DNA from: DASUME01 sp041179425
Lineage (GTDB): Bacteria > Myxococcota_A > Polyangia > Polyangiales > DASUME01
Assembly (NCBI GenBank): GCA_041179425.1
Contig: JBEGTL010000038.1
Span: forward strand, 1-27,600
Direction: 5' to 3'
DNA length: 27,600 bases
Positions 25,601 to 27,600 of the stretch are shown piece after piece (positions within the stretch are counted from its first letter, which is position 1; the number at the start of each line of letters is the position of its first letter). The position numbers and the translations under genes were made by a program. Below the pieces are notes generated by a model. The model worked only from the letters and a program-made list of their open reading frames with translations. It did no database searches and had not been told where the DNA came from.

Positions 25601-25724
25601 CCGTAGTTCGGCTCCCGAAGCTCAGGCCGATCCACAGGCCGACGCGAGTGTCGAAGGGCACAGGTGTGTCCGCGGGCGCGAGATGGGGAGCTTTTTCAAG
25701 GACACGGTACGCGATGGCGTTGTA
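25601..25724 (-). pseudogene. Short headless coding fragment next to repeat copy C
   Basis: On the minus strand, starting at the end of copy C, a frame reads AYNAIAYRVLEKAPHLAP and then PFDTRVGLWIGLSFGS before entering the coiled-coil fragment antisense. Composition looks natural, but it has neither start nor stop of its own. The parent is unknown. It is the third fragment that begins at the same end of the repeat. Confidence 0.3.
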
Positions 25725-25831
25725 GGCCCCGCCGTTCGGCCTTTGGCCTGCGCTGACGGCTTGGGCGAGATCGCTGAAGTTGCGTTACGTCGCCCTGCGG
25801 GCGGAGGGTGCCGTTTGTACGGCTTATCCTC
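25725..25831 (+). repeat. Interspersed repeat, copy C (full, inverted to B)
   Basis: About 107 bases in the opposite orientation to copies A and B. The segment from TGCGTTACGTCGCCCTGCGG to GGCTTATCCTC is identical to copy B; the half starting GGCCCCGCCGTTCGGCC is more diverged. Its TATCC end faces the PEGA protein gene, just as the same end of copy B faces the protease gene. Confidence 0.85.
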
Positions 25832-25834
25832 GAA

Positions 25835-25858
25835 TCTTCGCCTGCGAAGAGGCGAAGA
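25835..25858. repeat. 9-bp hairpin after repeat copy C
   Basis: TCTTCGCCT (25835-25843) and AGGCGAAGA (25850-25858) pair perfectly around a six-base loop, four bases after repeat copy C. No T run follows. It could be part of a larger mobile unit or a leader structure for the gene at 25957. Confidence 0.5.
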
Positions 25859-25935
25859 GAAGATTGGCCGAGAGCCCTCTCGCGGAGGGGAACCGCAGCA
25901 ACGTCACCGCAGGCCTCCGTTGACACTTCGGGGCA

Positions 25936-25951
25936 CCTCGCTAAAGCGAGG
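25936..25951 (+). promoter_or_regulatory. Hairpin covering the ribosome binding site of the PEGA gene
   Basis: CCTCGC (25936-25941) pairs with GCGAGG (25946-25951) around a TAAA loop. The GAGG of the right arm is the only ribosome-binding-like sequence before ATG 25957, five bases away. A consensus TTGACA lies at 25920-25925 but has no good -10 box. The stem may restrain translation; this is inference. Confidence 0.4.
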
Positions 25952-25956
25952 CGCGG

Positions 25957-27140
25957 ATGTCCCCTTTGAACGGCTACACGCAGGATTGCGTCGCGTGCTT
26001 TCGGATCGCCGTGCTGGCCTTCGCCGGGCTCTGGATGAGCGGGGCTGCTGCCAAAGCCGACGATACCGCTGAGCAGTCGGCCTACCGCGAGACCGTCGCG
26101 GAGGCGCTCGAGGAGTACCAGGCGCAGACTACCTCGAGGCACATGCGCTGCTTGCACGCGCGCACGCGCTTTGGCCCAGTGCGCGCACCTACCGCGGCCT
26201 TGGGGTCATCTCTTTTGAGCTTCATCGGTACATCGAAAGCGTTTCGGCTCTCGAGCAGGCGCTCGCGTCGGACCGCAAGCCTCTGGACCCTTCGATGCGC
26301 GCGGACACCCAGCGCCTGCTCGCGCGCGCTTGGTCCTTCGTGGCACGGCTCAAGCTGATCGCGGAGCCACCCGACACGGTCGTGGCCATCGACGGCCTGG
26401 ATGCAAAGGCGCTTTCCAGCGAACCGCTCCTTCTCGATCTGGGGCCGCATCAGCTCGAGTTCCGAGCACCGGGGCATGTTCCCGAGCGCCGCGCGTACGT
26501 CGTCGCCGGGGGCGAGAGTGCGACCTGGAAGATCTCGTTGCAACGAGTTGGAGCGCCGGCTCCTGTTGCGAAGCGGTCGGTTCCGCGCGAACCCTGGAAG
26601 AAGGTACTCAGTGGAACGGCTGTCGTGATGGGCGTCGCGGCCCTCGTGGCAGCGGGTGTATCCACGTCTCAGCACCATGACGCGGGGAAGCGCTATCGTC
26701 TGGTCGACCCGAACGATACTGAAAAACCGCGATACTTGCAGAAATGGGAGCAGACGCGTGCGCTTCCACTTGTCTTCGCAGGAGTCGGAGCCTCTGCGCT
26801 AACAAGTGGGGCCGTAGGGATGTTGCTGAGTACCCCCAACGGCCTCATGGCATCCATCTCCGCAGGAGTCAGCGGCGCGGCGGGCGTGGGGCTTGCGGCA
26901 TGGGGCATCTTTGATCTGCTGAGCGGCGATGCTTGCGGAGCAGGTTCTCCCGATCGACAGCAGTGCTCGGATAGGAGCGAGCGCCGCGATCGCGGCGCAG
27001 TCATTCTTTTGTCGGCAGTGCCGTTGCTTGCCGTTCCGATCACGCAGCTACTGCGACGTAGGTCCGATGCCTTCGCAGTTACCCTACGCCCTCTTCCGCA
27101 ACGAAGAATGGCGTTCTTCGACGTGTCGACGAGCTGGTAA
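25957..27140 (+). pseudogene. TPR/PEGA membrane protein, frameshifted
   Basis: The first part starts at ATG 25957 with a signal peptide (VLAFAGLWMSGAAAKA) and an alpha-helical start ending EALEEYQAQ. Near 26125-26130 the frame must step back one base (one G lost from CAGGAC). It then continues naturally as YLEAHALLARAHALWPSART, a TPR-like stretch, and on through AEPPDTVVAIDG, a PEGA domain (~bases 26360-26540). About four hydrophobic segments follow before TAA at 27138-27140. Without the shift, only a 281-aa product from ATG 26295 would carry the PEGA domain and membrane part. Such proteins in myxobacteria are envelope proteins of unknown role, often near kinases. The plan resembles the TPR protein at 7820-8992. 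Confidence 0.75.
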
Positions 27141-27160
27141 CAATGAGAGAGAGGTCTCCG

Positions 27161-27600
27161 ATGAATCGCTTTGTGGTGGTTGCCGGCTTGTTCCTGGGCC
27201 TTTTGGCCTGCGGGGACGACGCAGACTCGACGTGTCTGACGAAGAACGCCGTGCGGGACGAGTCAGGCGCATGCGGGTGCCCCGCAGGCACTCATAGCGA
27301 AGTCAGTGTCTGCGTGCGCGACGACGCAGGGGTGGATGTCGCCCCGAGCACCGCCGCTGACGGTGGACGCGGTGAGCGACCGACGCGTGCTGACGCCGGG
27401 AGCGTCGATGCAGCCGGCAGGTCGGACAAAGACGCCGCTCCGAATGCCGCAACTCCGCTTGAGCAAGACGCTGCACAAGTGCAGAGCGAAGATGCAGCAG
27501 CGCCCGTCGCCACTCCAACCCAGCCAACGCCAGACGCTGGCATGCCGATGAGCATGATGCCGCCGTCGTGCGTGCCAACTGTGCCACCTACTGAGGTCTG
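27161..27600 (+). CDS. Lipoprotein, partial (runs off the window)
   Basis: ATG 27161 is preceded by GAGAGAGG seven bases upstream. An in-frame ATG at 27143 would put that site inside the gene. The signal MNRFVVVAGLFLGLLACG has lipobox LLAC (Cys17). A small Cys-containing segment (CLTKNAVRDESGACGCP...) follows, then a long Asp/Ala/Gly/Pro linker with DAG motifs, as in other surface lipoproteins here. The frame is open to the last base. The functional domain must lie beyond the window. It begins 20 bases after the PEGA gene and may share its transcript. Confidence 0.8.
   Translation, partial: MNRFVVVAGLFLGLLACGDDADSTCLTKNAVRDESGACGCPAGTHSEVSVCVRDDAGVDVAPSTAADGGRGERPTRADAGSVDAAGRSDKDAAPNAATPLEQDAAQVQSEDAAAPVATPTQPTPDAGMPMSMMPPSCVPTVPPTEV

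Noticed and set aside
25177..25635. Single minus-strand protein joining the protease tail to a Leu/Gly-rich front
   Set aside because: The Leu/Gly-rich front is the antisense of the coiled-coil fragment, not a domain.
21895..25831. Integron cassette array with attC sites
   Set aside because: The repeats lack a recognisable GTTRRRY/RYYYAAC core, the fragments read away from the repeats and not into them, and no integrase is present.

Overview
The window is high-GC and reads like the chromosome of a myxobacterium-type organism (Myxococcota). Four things point that way: a Ser/Thr protein kinase coupled to a TPR membrane protein, many lipoproteins with Asp/Ala/Gly-rich linkers, a eukaryote-like IleRS, and loosely packed genes. 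This placement is inference from gene style; no marker gene fixes the genus. No tRNA, rRNA or CRISPR array was recognised.

Bases 1-19551 form a mostly intact, ordinary region. It holds a membrane GGDEF diguanylate cyclase overlapping a small lipoprotein, then a headless remnant of a pectinacetylesterase-like hydrolase converging on them. Next come a CPA2-type cation/proton antiporter, a secreted Cys-rich protein, the kinase/TPR pair, ileS (type 2) followed by a polytopic GT-C-like protein, a second GT-C-like protein converging on the first, a lipoprotein, a FadI-like thiolase, and tag with a cupin gene. A long imperfect palindrome of hexanucleotide repeats separates the two GT-C-like genes.

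Bases 19552-27600 are different. A 520-base non-coding block comes first, with a 44-base tandem duplication, a perfect 13-bp hairpin and a G-run array. It is followed by an ImmA/IrrE metallopeptidase gene split by a one-base frameshift in a G run and coupled to a DUF4411 PIN-like gene whose C-terminus is replaced by foreign sequence. Then come two paralogous copies of a [trypsin-like protease + lipoprotein] gene pair. The first is intact. The second has lost the 5' part of its protease to a coiled-coil, IS66-like transposase fragment. Three copies of a roughly 50-110 bp interspersed repeat punctuate this region, and each abuts a headless coding fragment at the same end. Further along lie a PEGA/TPR membrane protein with a frameshift and the start of another lipoprotein that runs off the window.

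The most interesting parts are the ImmA/IrrE-DUF4411 pair (toxin-antitoxin-like), the interspersed repeat that always borders gene fragments, the duplicated protease-lipoprotein pair, and the hexamer palindrome. I did not see a clearly complete, unprecedented multi-gene system. All similarity statements come from reading motifs by eye, without database searches.
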